64,000 nucleotides of DNA from Mermis nigrescens. Taxonomy: Eukaryota > Nematoda > Enoplea > Mermithida > Mermithidae. Positions 35,786 through 48,038 of this stretch are shown here, in pieces. Every line of letters begins with the position of its first letter. Positions within the stretch are counted from its first letter, which is position 1. Location of the stretch: positions 210,846-274,845 of the forward strand of contig JAVLUZ010000825.1 of NCBI GenBank assembly GCA_036768485.1. Reading direction: 5' to 3'. The position numbers and the translations under genes were made by a program. The notes under the pieces were generated by a model. The model was not told the DNA's origin. It searched no databases and was given only the letters and a program-made list of their open reading frames with translations.

Positions 35786-36830
35786 CTGGTGAATCTAGGA
35801 CTTTCCTATAGGCAGTACCTTAAGTTCTCCAAAAACAGTCAAAAATAGACCTAAACATTTGTACTTAACATGCGAGGAAGCGCTCCTTTTCGGCATCTTA
35901 CGTTAATTTAAAATCGCGTTTGGAGTAATGTTTCCCGGAAAATTTTGAAATTTTCGATAATTTAGTGCAAAAAATAATTAAGTTTCTTTAACTCTGCGCC
36001 AAAAGATTCGTGAAGTTTAGACGGAAGAACGTTTATTTGCATGAATTGCTGTTCGATTGCCTGTGCTTTTAGCATTTAGCGCAATACATCGAAAACTTTT
36101 AAAAGTTATGCTTGAAAAAACAGAAAACTACATATGTTGGGATAGCAGCTTCTGCTCTTGAAATTGTTTTAAATCCATTCGACCAAAATGTGGCTTCTAG
36201 GCCGCCGATGTAAATGTCCTTAATTCGTTTTATTCGGCGCGATTGCGAATCGCCGGAAGAAATTGAGAAATTCTGATCCTGATGACCAAAGATGTCTCCA
36301 ATTACATGTCCATTCTTTATCTCGCCCATTATGTTGGGTTATTGGAGGGGCGTTTGTCGCCTGCCGCCCCCGCACCTTACTCCAATGGTCCAAGATAAGT
36401 GAGGAGATAATGTATTGATAAGTACTTTGCATTTCTTATCAATAATTTCTCTTATTTACATTACGCACTTTCTCGGCAGCCTGGAAGCCATATTTTTTTA
36501 GTTTTCTTCCATTTTAAGCATAAATTCTAAAAGTTTTCTCTACGCTTCGCATAAAATGCTACAACAATTGGCCTCTAACCAAAAAACCGGAAATAAGTAT
36601 GTAAGTACTAAAAATTGACTCTAAACATCTCTCGGTCTGAATTTCACCAATTTTTCTTGCTTACCGTCGAGTTCTAGTATAGTTAAAGGAATTTAAGCAT
36701 TTTTTGCTTAGAAAAGCTTTAAATTTTGAGTTTTTGAAAAATACATGCATTAGAAATCATTTTGTATTTTTGATTGTTTTCGAAAAACTGGGGTACCGCA
36801 CGGAAATTCCGGATCCGCCACCACACTGCT
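35786..36830. mobile_element. Two R1-type copies in opposite orientation
   Basis: The first (35786 to about 36380) is reversed and begins CACTGGTGAATCTAGGAC, with TCGGCGCGATTGCGAATCGCCGG inside. The second (about 36380-36830) is forward, contains CTTTCTCGGCAGCCTGGAAGCC, and ends in GGGGTACCGC...GGATCCGCCACC. Both are decayed, and boundaries are approximate. Confidence 0.5.
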
Positions 36831-36984
36831 ACTGCTATGCATTGTAGGTAGAAAGACCGAAAATGACAAAAAAAATAATTGCATCTCGTATGGAGGTTAT
36901 TTGCCCAATTGCTTTTAAGCAACATTGCTCGTTGTCGTGAATTTGGCATTAGGGGGCGGCCGTATTTGAAAAGAGGCATTAAGC

Positions 36985-38077
36985 TTTTGCCTTCTAACTA
37001 ATCGTGCACGTTTGGAGGGCGCAAAAAAGGGCTTCAATTAGTAACTCAATTATTGACTTAAGTAAGTAGAACTGCCTGTTGACTATTAATTTTATATTTG
37101 CGCGACGTAATTTACAATTTTTCAGCGTAACCATTGATGCCAAACATTGCCGATCTGGAGGCTCAGCCAAAACTTTTTAGTCAAAATAGCTTTTAAAAGC
37201 GTATTTTAATTAATTTGATTTAATTAACTTTGATTAATTATTTAAATTCTAACCAGATGTATATCAAGTAGCATTTTTGCAGAACAGTTTCGACCATTTA
37301 CGATTTATTTTTGTAGAAAATTTTCCATTTTCCTTTTCTTTTTCAAGCAAGAATAACGACGTGCTTCATTTAAACAGCAATATTTTTCTCATTCCTCTTG
37401 AAAACTGTGATGCTAGTCGAGACGTCGGCCAGATGCACATTAATATCACGGCTTTTCGACGAGTTGAACGTCCAAGGACACATTTTACCATTTGTCAAAT
37501 GCTGGGCAGTTGTCGACTCTCTTAACTTCTATGCAAGAATGAGATTTTGCGTTATCAGGATGGTTCCGAAAACATACCACAATACACTGTCTTTGAATAC
37601 GCTTTGCTTTTTCTTAAGAATCGTATCTAGTGCTGTTAGAGAACTTTTCCGCGCATTGCAAATTAAATGTTAATGCCCGAATATTTAGAGACGGCTTGAT
37701 TGAACGAATTCATGTTTTTTATTTTTACCCCCTCTACGTGAATGCATCAAGTTGACCATTTGCGCAAATTTGAATTTAACTTTCAGGAAAATCATGGTAT
37801 GTAGGCTGCAAATCGTTTGCGGTTCCAATAAGTTTACCATTGATTGTCGTAAGCTCTATTGCAATCTTAAACCCTGAATATTTTCGCCTTTGTGTTTAAA
37901 ATTTGAAAAGTGTTGTATAAAGTCATCAAAATATAGTTCACTTCGTTGAACCACTGAATCTCCCGTTCCACTCAAGTTTTTTAGCATTTGTAATGGCACT
38001 GTTTATTTTAATTTGAGGATTAACACGCCTTCGTAACATCAACCAACCCGATCTACGAATACTATAATACTTTTAAT
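36985..38077. other. Region with an unassigned open stretch, no gene recognised
   Basis: Overlapping plus-strand frames at 37277-37525 and 37398-37673 lie in a slightly GC-richer patch (about 37390-37540). An AG near 37415 could be an acceptor, but I see no good donor and no recognisable domain. Confidence 0.3.
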
Positions 38078-38460
38078 CATAGGTAGCGCATTAGCGCGTA
38101 CCTGGATACCCCCAACATATGAACCCCTCTACAGCTGTGACGGGACACATCTGGGAGATGCGGGTTTTTAAAAAGATAGATAATGAAAACAGATTATGCG
38201 CTTTTTTTGTTTACACTCAATATTGAGTTTGCGATGAATGTGTAAAGTTTTGCCGTAATGTTTATAACATATAGCGATTTTCTGTGGTTTTTCCGCCAGC
38301 GTCTAAAGAACTCTGCGTAAATGTGACATGCAATTTAGCAGTATAGAATTGTAGAAGATATAATTCAATAGATATTTTCTTCTTCGTTTTTTTGAATTTC
38401 GCATCGATTTTCGACGGGGAATGTAAAGAGTTACGAATCTAGTGGTGTAAAGACAGATTT
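38078..38460 (+). repeat. Isolated head of the composite repeat
   Basis: ATAGGTAGCGCATTAGCGCG starts a fragment that includes CGGGACACATCTGGGAGATGCG, TTTACACTCAATATTGAG and TGTAAAG. It matches the starts of the copies at 30482, 44949 and 60173. The array and fold-back unit are missing here. Confidence 0.65.
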
Positions 38461-39796
38461 TTGTCGCATTTCCAATTCCTTTCTGTCTGCCAACAACTCA
38501 AAATATGAATCAACAAAAATTTTTAATACTAAAAGGAACATTAGAAGTCCCCCTGTCAGAATATCCTGGATTCGCCACTGCCTTTAGTCAATTTTTAGCT
38601 TTAGGATGTGACGGTCCATAATTTAAGTGGACGATATCCATTAATTGCTGGGTTAATGAATAAAAAATAGGCAAAACTCATTTTTCATACGTTTGCGTCG
38701 TATGAACACAAAAACTTTACATGGTTGCTTTCTTTCTCGTGATACGATTTTTTACTTTCTTAGGACCCTCTTTGCGAGCAACTCACGATAATTGTCGAAC
38801 TTCGCATGAAGCTTAAATCATTAGAAGATTCTTTGCATCGCATTTCCTGTTGTCGTTGTTGTCCAAGTTACTGCTATCATTCTGTAAGTGGGGTCGAATG
38901 CATTTCTCGGTGCAGCCGACTCTTGCAACTGGGAAATGTACCATAGCCCTATTTTTGGCCGGAAGGCGTTCACATTTATCATTAAATGCTTGAATCTTCC
39001 TTTTCAGAAGCGATTATGTGCATCTTTTTCATTTGGCACGGTGAAAGAAAAAGGCATTGGAAACTTAAGAGGCAGTAAACATTAGTGCAAATACGATCTA
39101 CATATGCACGCATGTTGAATACATGGAAGTATTATAGAAAATTACGATTCTTAGTCATAGATGCACAGAGTTAAAAATTGATTTTTTTGGAGCAAAATCA
39201 TCTAAAAAACTATTATAAATGCTAAAATAGCGTTGTAAGTACGATAATTCATAGTTTCTGGTCAATGTCTAGTACTTTGGAAGAAATTATTCAAATTTTA
39301 TTTATTTTTATTATAAAAATTTCCGATTTTTCTATTCTGGAGATCCACACCCCTCCATTTCTCCCCGTCTACCCGAATGCTTGTTCTTATTGTCTCTCAC
39401 GGGTTTTTTTACTAAATTTAATCCACATGAATCGGGCTACAAAAGTTACCAATAAGTAGTATCCTATGCTAGAATAGCGTCACTATCCTTAATCATTGGT
39501 GTGCAAAAGATATAGCATAGATGGTCTTCCAAAGGCTTGTTTTGGTGGAATGTACGATAATAGTAGTGGTCGCATTGATGAGTAATAATGTTTTTTGTGC
39601 CGCATAGGTGTTGGCCACAATTTGAGCATTTATGGAGGCAATCGCGAGTGGACGAGTCAGCCCATTCCTCCTTATGATTATTAAAGTAAAAGCCCCTTTT
39701 AAATAATCAATTGCAGTTGGGGCACATAATCAAAGGTATGATGTCCGGGCATTGTCCAAAATGGCACCAAGGGCATTGGCGCTACAATCATTCCTG

Positions 39797-40042
39797 TGCG
39801 TGGGGGGTCTAGGGGTATGCACCCCGCGAGAAATCGAAATACCCCCCCTCAAGAAATCAAAATACCCCCATAATTCAATTTTTGAAAATTTTTTCGTTTT
39901 TTCGCAATTTTTTCATGCCAATAGATAGATGCTCGATAAGAAACCTCGAAAAATTGTGTTTTTTCGCCATACCACCATTTTTAAGGCCATTTTTTGTCCC
40001 TTGAAAAATCTTGCACACCCCCCCAGAATTTTATTGCTGCCC
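39797..40042 (+). mobile_element. R2-type element inserted in the polymerase remnant
   Basis: From GTGCGTGGGGGGTCTAGGGG to CCCCAGAATTTTATTGCTGCC, with TCGATAAGAAACCTCG and TTTTCGCCATACCACCATTT inside. It lies exactly between the two polymerase-like blocks, so it post-dates the decay or the integration of that element. Confidence 0.65.
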
Positions 40043-40084
40043 TCGTATGGCTGCAATGATTATATTCAATGTTACTATAGGCCT

Positions 40085-40545
40085 TGTTGTAATCTTTGCA
40101 GTAGTAACCATATGTACATGATCTTGGGGGGTTTGGGGGGTTTGGGGGGTTTCACCCCCCGCAGAATCATTTTTAACCCCCCACCCTCCCCCGTAAAAAA
40201 TTTTTCATCCCTCCCCCAGAATTGGCGATTTTTCAAAAGTTTCCTAGACTTACCTGAAAATTGGTAGAAAAAGTGTCTTTTTAAGGGTTTTTAGCTATCT
40301 ATTTGCTCAAAATCGCCAAATTTTCGGCGCTTCGCGCCATATATTCATGTTTTAAGCGATATATTGGTCTATTTATTTGACTTTTTTCGACATTTTTTCA
40401 TGATTTTATGCTCTAGAAGGATAGAGTATCGTCAGAAACGCCAAAAAACGATATTTTTCAACGCGTACCGGCCATTTTTGGGCTCAAAAAAGGCACTTTA
40501 GGTTTTCACCCCCCCCCCTAGAATTCCCATGCTGTGCATGTATGG
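40085..40545 (+). mobile_element. R2b-type element (about 455 bp)
   Basis: The left part is a threefold GGGGTTTGGG repeat leading to CACCCCCCGCAGAATC. Then come TTTTCGGCGCTTCGCGCCAT and TTGACTTTTTTCGACATTTT, and a right part CACCCCCCCCCCTAG. A reversed relative lies at about 56860-57315 with the same GCGCGAAGCGCCGA palindrome. Confidence 0.55.
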
Positions 40546-42039
40546 TAGTAACTATGGCAAAAGAATGCGGCCATTGATGTGATAACCTTAAAATTTTTAC
40601 CGTGATGGAATAAATGTACGTTGTAGGCCGCAGGAGGACCTTGGAATATCATGCTCTACAGAAGTCCCTGCTTAATGCCTTGATTTAGAATTCAGGCATA
40701 GCGGCTTGAAAGACAATAAGTTTCAATATTTCCACAGGATGTTCGATGATCCTGCAGTCCTGCTTGCTACATCAAGGCAACCGCCTCCCAATATTTGACT
40801 CTTCTGCGGCACCCTGTATCGTCCATATCCAAATTTTGATATCGATTTTGTAATCGTTTTTGGCAAGGTTGGCTTTATGCATAGTATGTGCATGGCCAAA
40901 CACTAGGGTGTAAGATAGGCCCAAATTGTCTTTATTCTCAATTTGAATAAAGCAATGACAGGCGTTCAATCATTTTTCCAGGCTTATAATGGAGCGCGAA
41001 GTGTAGCAGCGCCCCTGACCAATTGATAGGCTAATTTGAGTCGGCTTAATATCGAGCATATTCAGGTCCATTTCCTTGTTGGACTGTTGTACACATTCAA
41101 ATATGTGTACAAATTGTTCGCCATGAATTTAAAATTTAATTTAATGAATTTAATTCTTGCCGGCGGGATGAAATAAGCACCGGCTTATCGAGTCAAGGAT
41201 GGAATATCTCGGCTTCAATCAAATCAGTAGGCTGCAAATCAGACAATATTTCGGCAATGGCTTAATCAAAAATGTTCGGCGATTCTTCCGAAATATTAAA
41301 GTGGTCCAAGTTTTTGAAGAATAGGTGGCATAAAATGGCCATATTATTCAGCCGCCGGACCCGCTGTTCGGTTGGCTCACCCAATTCATAATATATCAAC
41401 ATCCCGGATATCATCAATCAAACTGGCCACTTCCAGCTCGTATGACATGACATCATCAGACAATGAACTTGCAGGTCCCTTTACTGTTTCCTGCACATCC
41501 ATGTCCTTGTACCAGGCATCACAAGTCTCCAAATCGCTATCAATATTTGAATGAATCGAAATTCTGATTGCTTATTAGTCAATAATATATAATTTTGTTA
41601 CAATAATGTAAAAATACTGGCAAGTGATAATACACAATGGATAAAATATTCAGAATAGCAAGCGATATTCAGAAAACATTTTCAAACGTTTAAAAAATCC
41701 AGAAAGTTCTAATATTGAGAGCGCAAGGTCACAAATACACAGTGAATTAGATATGAGTAACAGTGATGAATAAGAGAAATGATTTTCAAAAGTTAAAATG
41801 TCAATAGCGTATAAAATGCCATAATTAACAGTTTATGATCGATTCCAAGCACTTTTATAAAAAAGTTGTGATTATCCATTTTTATGTGCATGAGGTATCA
41901 ATAAAGATGTATGTCATTATAAACGCGAGATGCTAAAAATACTCGTTGATAATCGGTTTGTTTCAAATGACGAAGCGAATTCTCTCGTTTCAAAATTTTG
42001 ATTAATCATTATGGAGGTAATTGGCACTTGTCATCACAC

Positions 42040-42300
42040 GTGGGAGTGGGACGGAGGGGGTTTGGGGGTGTGCATTCCCCAGAAGTCCGAATACCTCCCA
42101 GAAACCAAAATACCCCTACAATTCAATTTTTGAAAATTTTTTTGGTTTTTTCGCAATTTTTTGATGCCAATGGATAGTGCTCGATGAAACGTTGAAAAAT
42201 GGTGTTTTTTCGCCAAACCACCATTCTTAAAACCATTTTTTGACCTTTGAAAAATCTTGAACCTACCCCTAGAATTTTGGCGCTTGCTTCCCCTTATGTT
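42040..42300 (+). mobile_element. R2-type element just upstream of candidate exon 42358
   Basis: GTGGGAGTGGGACGGAGGGG at the left, GCTCGATGAAACGTTGAAAAATGG in the core, and CCCCTAGAATTTTGGCGC at the right. It ends about 55 bp before the splice acceptor at 42357. Confidence 0.65.
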
Positions 42301-42357
42301 TGTCATGCGTGAAGTTGGCTTGTTTTTTATTTTGTTTTATTGTGTAATCGATTTCAG

Positions 42358-42492
42358 GTGCCGTTTGGCTTCGAGAAGCGCGAGACTGTCACCAGGAGCC
42401 AATGTCAAAATCGAATTATTGCACTAGAGCGGCAGCTTATTGAGCACCAGCAACATATAGATCGCTTTCAAACTTTGTTAAATAAAATTATG
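42358..42492 (+). CDS. Candidate coiled-coil exon of an unrecognised gene
   Basis: A good acceptor (TCGATTTCAG) precedes an open frame starting Val-Pro-Phe-Gly-Phe-Glu-Lys-Arg. It then runs QNRIIALERQLIEHQQHI, a heptad-like, charged helix typical of a coiled coil. GTTAAG after codon 45 (42493) could be a donor in phase 0, which fits the exon at 44360. Otherwise the frame runs on to a TAA at 42565-42567, with AATAAA at 42911. In that case this is a last exon, or a retained-intron isoform adds 24 residues. GC content and codon use stand out from the flanks. I do not recognise the family, and no earlier exon was identified. Confidence 0.5.
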
Positions 42493-42567
42493 GTTAAGCT
42501 CGCTATCAACGATGAAGGCAAGGCAATGCGATTTGTCATGCACAACATTTCACCATTGAAATTCTAA

Positions 42568-44165
42568 TTTATTTCTTACTTAGATACTTTGAAACTCAAT
42601 AACAGTAGTCTATAAGTTATTCTTTGTCTGACTTATTTGTAGTTAACAACCTTGGTGGTATTCTGCCTGCCGCATAAATCTCCACTTCAACATGTCTGCT
42701 GGAACGTAGATTCGCAAAAAAATCGCAAGCGATTGCAAAACAATTTGCTGTAGATTGATTAATTCATAAGAGCCTGATTGGTACATAAGCGCATAACGTG
42801 CACTTCGCATCGCAGGCATCTACTTATTGCTCCACGTCATTTTTAGCGCACAATGAATATTTTTGAAGGTTCATGAAATTCCTAAAAGAATTAAAAAATA
42901 TCAGAGATACAATAAATATAATTATAAGAGAAATATCAAATATAAAAATCATCATACATAGCTCATTGAAGAGAGCATTATAATAATTTCGAAAAATGTT
43001 TAAACTTTTAAATATTCAAGATGAAAACGTCTAAAATTACAGAATTTTTCAATATGATGGACAGAGGTGTACTCACTTCGACCAGTAGTTACACTTTAGG
43101 TGCATAATATCATGTAATTTGCACTAAATTTTCTGAAGACCAATATATCCCTATTATTTATTAATGTATTTACTTTTCTCCTGAGTATCGACGCAAAAGT
43201 CACAAGCATAAATGTGTCAATTTGTCAGTTTGTGAGAAAATGCCGTGTGCCTCGAATGCGCAATACTATGGGTATCGATAGTTTAGTACATCGACACTAG
43301 AGGGCACTTGTGCGGTTCAGGGGTCTGAAAACTCTTCAGAATGGAAAAATGAGAAATTTTCTGAAAAAATGAGGCAAAGTGAAGACTAGAGAGCGATGAA
43401 AATCAAAATGTTTCTCAAAAAGTGCTTAAAATTGATTAGAAACTGTGGAATAACATCGTTTTAACGCTAGTTTAACATTCGAACTTGTTTTTGAAGTCAT
43501 TTTGACCTTTGACCCAAAAACTCATTATATGCACCACCCCTAGAGACCTACTGTACCCCCTCCCTTGCTATGCATCTATGACAGACACCCCCGTTTTATA
43601 GTCCGCAATTTTCGAAAAATGGCGAACCTAGTCATTTTCTTCAGGATACCTAAATCAATTCCTGGATCCCTAATTAAACATCGATTTTATTTCTTTAGTT
43701 ACCATAGACGACGTAACAGAGTAACCATGTTATTATTGTGTGCGAACATTTTGCAACGTGATTTAAATTTCTTGGCGAACTTCATTTTTGAGTCGCCAGT
43801 CAGCCTCTACCAATTCGCGTAAGATTTATTTGACTTTTCAGGTCAGTGAGATCAACAATTCGAGACCTACAAAAATGACAGTGATTGATACTGGATTGAA
43901 TGGAATATTTTCGGCATGTTTCGACGAACAGAGATTTTTGACATGTTCCGACGACTAAAATTATGAAAAATATAAAAAATAAACATTGGTCAAATTAATC
44001 GCTCAAAATTGAAGTAAAAATAAGCGTTACTCGATTAATTCGAGACAAGATTCACTCGGTTAATTTGAAATATTCTATTATTCGTCTATTCGTTTTGCTG
44101 AAATGTCTGGATAGGTACATAAAAACAATCATACTCGTACTCTTCGAAAATTGCGAAAAATAAAG
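42568..44165. other. Intron or intergenic region, no gene recognised
   Basis: AT-rich. A short stretch near 43560-43820 reads open (85 codons) but begins within repeat-like text. AATAAA at 42911-42916 could serve a transcript ending at 42567. Confidence 0.4.
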
Positions 44166-44169
44166 GGTG

Positions 44170-44332
44170 TCGACCATACATGGGCAGCAGCTAAATTCTG
44201 GGGGGTCGATGGGGCCAAATAGTAAAAAAATTGCATCGGAAATTCAATTCTAAGCGATCAATTTGGGGGCTACGCCAAATTCTCGGGTGGGGAAGTCCAG
44301 CCAGACCCCAGACACCCACGCCCATGCATGGT
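44170..44332 (+). mobile_element. R3-type short element
   Basis: CCATACATGGGCAGCAGC, then AAATTCTGGGGGG, and an end in CCCACGCCCATGCATGG. The same layout occurs at 1138-1318 (reverse), 5945-6128, 22728-22905, 53920-54052 and 56195-56355. These elements are about 160-180 bp, with near-palindromic ACATGGGC/GCCCATGC ends. Confidence 0.6.
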
Positions 44333-44359
44333 GTCGACGTGTCTAACTAATGCCAACAG

Positions 44360-44613
44360 AATGTTTTGTTTTCGCCAAACAATGTGCAAAATTTTTCTGA
44401 ATCGTTTTTATTAGACAGTGGTGCGAATATGATCGAGGTAACCAGTTGGCTGAAACACCGCGATCAGCGTCAGGCTTGTGCTTTTTCGTATTTTATAAAG
44501 GATCACTCGCGCATTCAATACGGAAATAGGGGCCATTTCGCCCATGTTTGCGTGCAAACTGACACTACTATAGATCTTGATATTCGGTTAGTTTTGCATC
44601 ATGTTTCTACAAA
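44360..44613 (+). CDS. Candidate internal exon of the same unrecognised gene
   Basis: The acceptor region CTAACTAATGCCAACAG contains a branch-point-like CTAAC. The 254-bp open frame encodes 84 codons and includes SFLLDSGANMIEVTSWLKH and Tyr-Gly-Asn-Arg-Gly-His-Phe-Ala-His-Val. It reads as a folded beta-rich segment rather than low-complexity sequence. GTGAGA at 44614 is a good donor and leaves two bases of a codon (phase 2). This fits the acceptors at 48926 and 59481. GAG|GTAACC inside the exon is a possible alternative donor. The LLDSGA string recalls retroviral aspartic proteases, but nothing around it supports that. The family is not recognised. Confidence 0.5.
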
Positions 44614-44948
44614 GTGAGATTCTGATATGTACGCCTGCCTAAATAACACGCAAAAAGCATCGATTTATTTAATGGCATTACTTAATTGAGACGATCTTAA
44701 ATCTGATTTAGGTACAGCGCAATCAGTTAGGACCCAGACGTGCAAGTGGGAAAGGGGTTCGTATGTCTTGAATACCTGAGTGGAAAAATGGAAAAAGTTT
44801 TTTTTGGAAACATGACGCAAAATGAGGAAAGCGTTAGAATTGATCAGAAACTGTAGGGATATTGACAGCTTTTGGGTCATTCGAACATTTTTAGGCCATT
44901 GCAAACAAGGCTCACTGGCTGACCGTCCACATTTGACGGACTTGAATC

Positions 44949-46780
44949 ATAGGTAGCGCTTTAGCGCGTACCTAAAATATATTTCGGTACCCCAAAAATG
45001 CATATTTCCACCCATTTTCTCCTACAGCCACACAGGGCACTTCTGTATTGTGCCGTTTTTTTAAAGATAGATAATAAAAAAATCGCTTACCATGTTTTTC
45101 TGTTTTTTTCAAATCAATACCCGGTGTGTAAAGAGCGTGCAATGTTTTATTGAAACGTTATAACATAAAAACTTTGGTCGGTCAAACGACTTTTCTAGCT
45201 CAGTTTTGCATTCTGTTTAGTCTGATTTTTTAAATGTAGGCAAGAATTTGCTCTGAACAATTTTAAGATTTTTTAAATGACTTATTTCCGGAGAGGCAGC
45301 GTAAAGAGTGAAAAAATCTGGGGTTGAAAAAACAAATTTTAGTCGAGTTTTCGACTTGTTTACGGCTCTTTGTATAAGAGTCCCTCAAAAACCTATTTAT
45401 GGAAATGTACCACCTTTTAAGGGCTACCTTCGGCTAACCCCCAAACTTTTTTACATTCAATAAGAAGTTAGATCTAAGGGTTCAAACTTTACACTCTAGT
45501 GGGTGGTGTAAAAAAACGGATTTTGTCTCAGATTTCTGTCAAATTCTCCGGTTATGAGTCTGAGACAAATTGAATGGAACCAAATTAGAGTACGTTCTAA
45601 GGGCTTTACGTCGTGGCAAATTGGGTTTGAAATAACTCAATATTGAGTTATTTTTTGAAGTGTAAAGCTTGAAATCAGGGGTGTCACATAGGGTGAAAAA
45701 GTTTTTTCTCTTTTTTGATTGGTCAATATCTCAAATATTTTGCGGAACAGAAGGGTTCCGCACACAAATGTAGTACAATTCAAAGTCTACAAACTAGTTT
45801 AAACCGAATTTCTCTACACTCGATAAGGAGTCGGTTTTAGATTTTTTGAGTTTTCATTGTGGTGGATGGTGGAAAAACATGATTTTGTCCTTTTTTATCG
45901 CAAATTTCAACGTTAAGAAGTCATAATAAGTCGAATAGAATAAAAATAAAGTACTCACTAAGGGGTATACATCAAAGCGAATTGTGTTTATTTACATTAA
46001 TATTGAGCTTTTTCGGGAGGTGTAAAGTCAAAAACCGGAGTGTTAAACGTCTTTCTGTCTTGTTTTTTTCTGACAACTTTTCCGCTTATGAGTCAGAACA
46101 TGATCAAAAGTTTAAAAATGTACCAGGGGTCATACGTGATACGTCAGTCGAGCGCGTTTGTTTACACTCAACATGGTGTAAAATGGCTTTCATTTAATGT
46201 TTATTTGTCTGTAGACCGTTGGGGGAGTCAATTTTTTCATAAATATTGATCGGAATATCAGAGTAATATCAAGATAACGAATCCGGCCAGAATCTTCTTT
46301 ACAATCAGGGTTGTGTAAAGTTCACAGTAAAAATTGACTCAAGTTCTAGAGCATTGCGGAAGCTTAATTTCTTTTAATGTGCTATGTAACATCAGAATTA
46401 CGAATCTGACTGTTAGAATTCTCTACACCTAGTAGTTGTGTAATGTCTACACTATTCATGTATTTTGAATACGTTAAGTTTACACTACAAATTTATTGCA
46501 CTTCCAGAGCATTGCAAAGCGTAAATTTGTTCAAAAAATGTCCCGAAAAGGTCAGGATTACGAATCTGACTGTATGTTTTCTTTAAACTCAGTACTTGTA
46601 TAAAGTTTACACTGAAAATTAACTTTAGATCGGAGTATTGCAAAAGCTTTTTTCAAATGATATTACGTTAGGATTAAAAATTTGAATGTGAGTGTTCTTT
46701 ATACCCATTAGTTGGGTAAAATTTATGCTGTATACATTTGATCTGTTTAAATAAGGTAAGATGGCCTTGTCTTGTTTAAA
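44949..46780 (+). repeat. Head and array of composite repeat copy C
   Basis: It starts ATAGGTAGCGCTTTAGCGCG. Units follow with TGTAAAGAGCG, TTTACACTCTAGTGGGTGG, ATTGAGTTATTTTTTGAAG, CGAATCTGACTGT and CTCTACACCTAGTAG. These motifs recur in the same order in copy D (60173 onward). Open frames inside are fragments without domain features. Confidence 0.75.
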
Positions 46781-46908
46781 AAAAGATAATGCGGATGTTC
46801 AGACTAATATTGTTTCCCGCGTTCTTGAACTGCTCTCATTGTTGTAGCATGCTACCGTATGTGTTTAATGAGTTACTTGATCAAATCATGTCAATTAAAA
46901 GTAAGGTT

Positions 46909-47573
46909 TAAGCAAAGGGAAATGCTCCGATATAACAAGAAGGACGAATATACTTGGAATTACGAATCATTAAGGATACAAAAAGGAGGGGACTAGGGAA
47001 AAGTTACCTATGTATGCCTGAGAAAGTTGCAAGCATCAACTAAAAATGCGACTTCCGCTGAGAAACGCAAAAAATCGGAGTATATTCTGCGGCTTCTAAA
47101 AAACGCGCCTTCACAAAAACGTTATTCACTGCCTCAGAAAAAGAGATAATAAGGAAGCTTTGATGTGTTTTAATAACCGATTCAGTTTCTTATCAATATC
47201 AAATTTTTCTTTCAGTATCTAAGCAAGATTTAGTTAATCATCAATGGCTCCATAAAAGATTTCGCATCAGGGGTCAATAGATTACTGTAGTAGTTTATGG
47301 TGTTTTTACGTGACTAGTGCTAGCGTTAGAATGCACCATCTGTCCTTTTTTGATTAGTGATCGCTTCTCTTTTATTAATAAGCTGTTCATATTATTTATT
47401 TTTCCGTCGGAGGTGCAACTCCTGCCGGCCACAGAATATATAAACATCGATTTACAACTTTCACATGCATTCGTAGGCAATGTTTCCCTTGTTTCCTCCT
47501 TTTATGCCCTTAATGATGCGTAATTCCAAGTATATTCGTCCTTTTTGTTACATCGGAGCATTTTTCTTTCCTG
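46909..47573 (+). mobile_element. Fold-back unit C
   Basis: The left arm (46909-47094) and right arm (47427-47573) share GGAAATGCTCCGAT, GACGAATATACTTGGAATTACG, AAAGGAGGGGACT and TCGGAGTATATTCTG in opposite orientation. The spacer just left of it (about 46760-46905) is clearly related to the spacer left of unit D (63090-63238): both have TGTCTTGTTTAAAAA, GATAATGC and CCGCGTTCTTG. Confidence 0.8.
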
Positions 47574-48038
47574 GTTATAAATTGTTAATGAATAAGCGTA
47601 AACCATATTTCCAATATTTTAGTTTTGTCTCGCCCGGTACTTGGACTGATGACTAAAACCTCTTGCTGACTCTGTCACTTGAATCTTGAGCTGTGGGACT
47701 ATCTAGTTGATCCGCGAGTATGCATATGTAAAGGGTGGTCGGAAAGAACGACAATTTTTTTAACCTAAGCAAAGTTAATAATACTGTTTCAAAGACGATT
47801 TTCATACAAATAATGTCAATCTTGTGCCAGGAGTCGTACTTTAACCATCGGTTTAGAACACGAATTTCCGTTTAAAACTTGGTGTTTTGCAAATTAAAGG
47901 TATAAATATCAAAATTATTTGAGTAATCTTGCCTCAGTATCGTACATTTGCTAAAGAAAAGAAATTAGACCCGGTTTAAGCTGTTATTACACTTTTTAGG
48001 ATTAAAAATTGAAAAATTTAAAAAAAATTAAAAACTTT

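Larger units (their letters stand above)
39483..41565 (-). pseudogene. Decayed family B DNA polymerase-like frame (Maverick/Polinton or virus-like element)
   Basis: On the minus strand, several open stretches separated by stops and frame changes keep protein-like composition. The block at 41130-40625 contains IENKDNLGLSYTLVFGHA, a Tyr-Lys-Ile-Asp-Ile-Lys stretch, and then Glu-Ile-Leu-Lys...Phe-Gln-Ala-Ala-Met-Pro-Glu-Phe. This layout is that of the N-terminal region of protein-primed type B polymerases (Pfam DNA_pol_B_2). The block at 39790-39483 has CPWCHFGQCP, then HKEEW, HKCSNCG and DHLCY, which fits the Cys/His-rich segment that follows in those proteins. A further frame upstream (41560-41140) is acidic and unassigned. 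R2-type insertions (39797-40042 and about 40085-40545) separate the two blocks. At least five stops interrupt it, and no polymerase active-site motifs are present. It is a dead remnant. Confidence 0.55.

Noticed and set aside
44405..44425. LLDSGA as a retroviral aspartic protease motif
   Set aside because: The downstream sequence lacks the expected second motif, and no reverse transcriptase or integrase text is nearby. The exon fits the plus-strand gene by phase.
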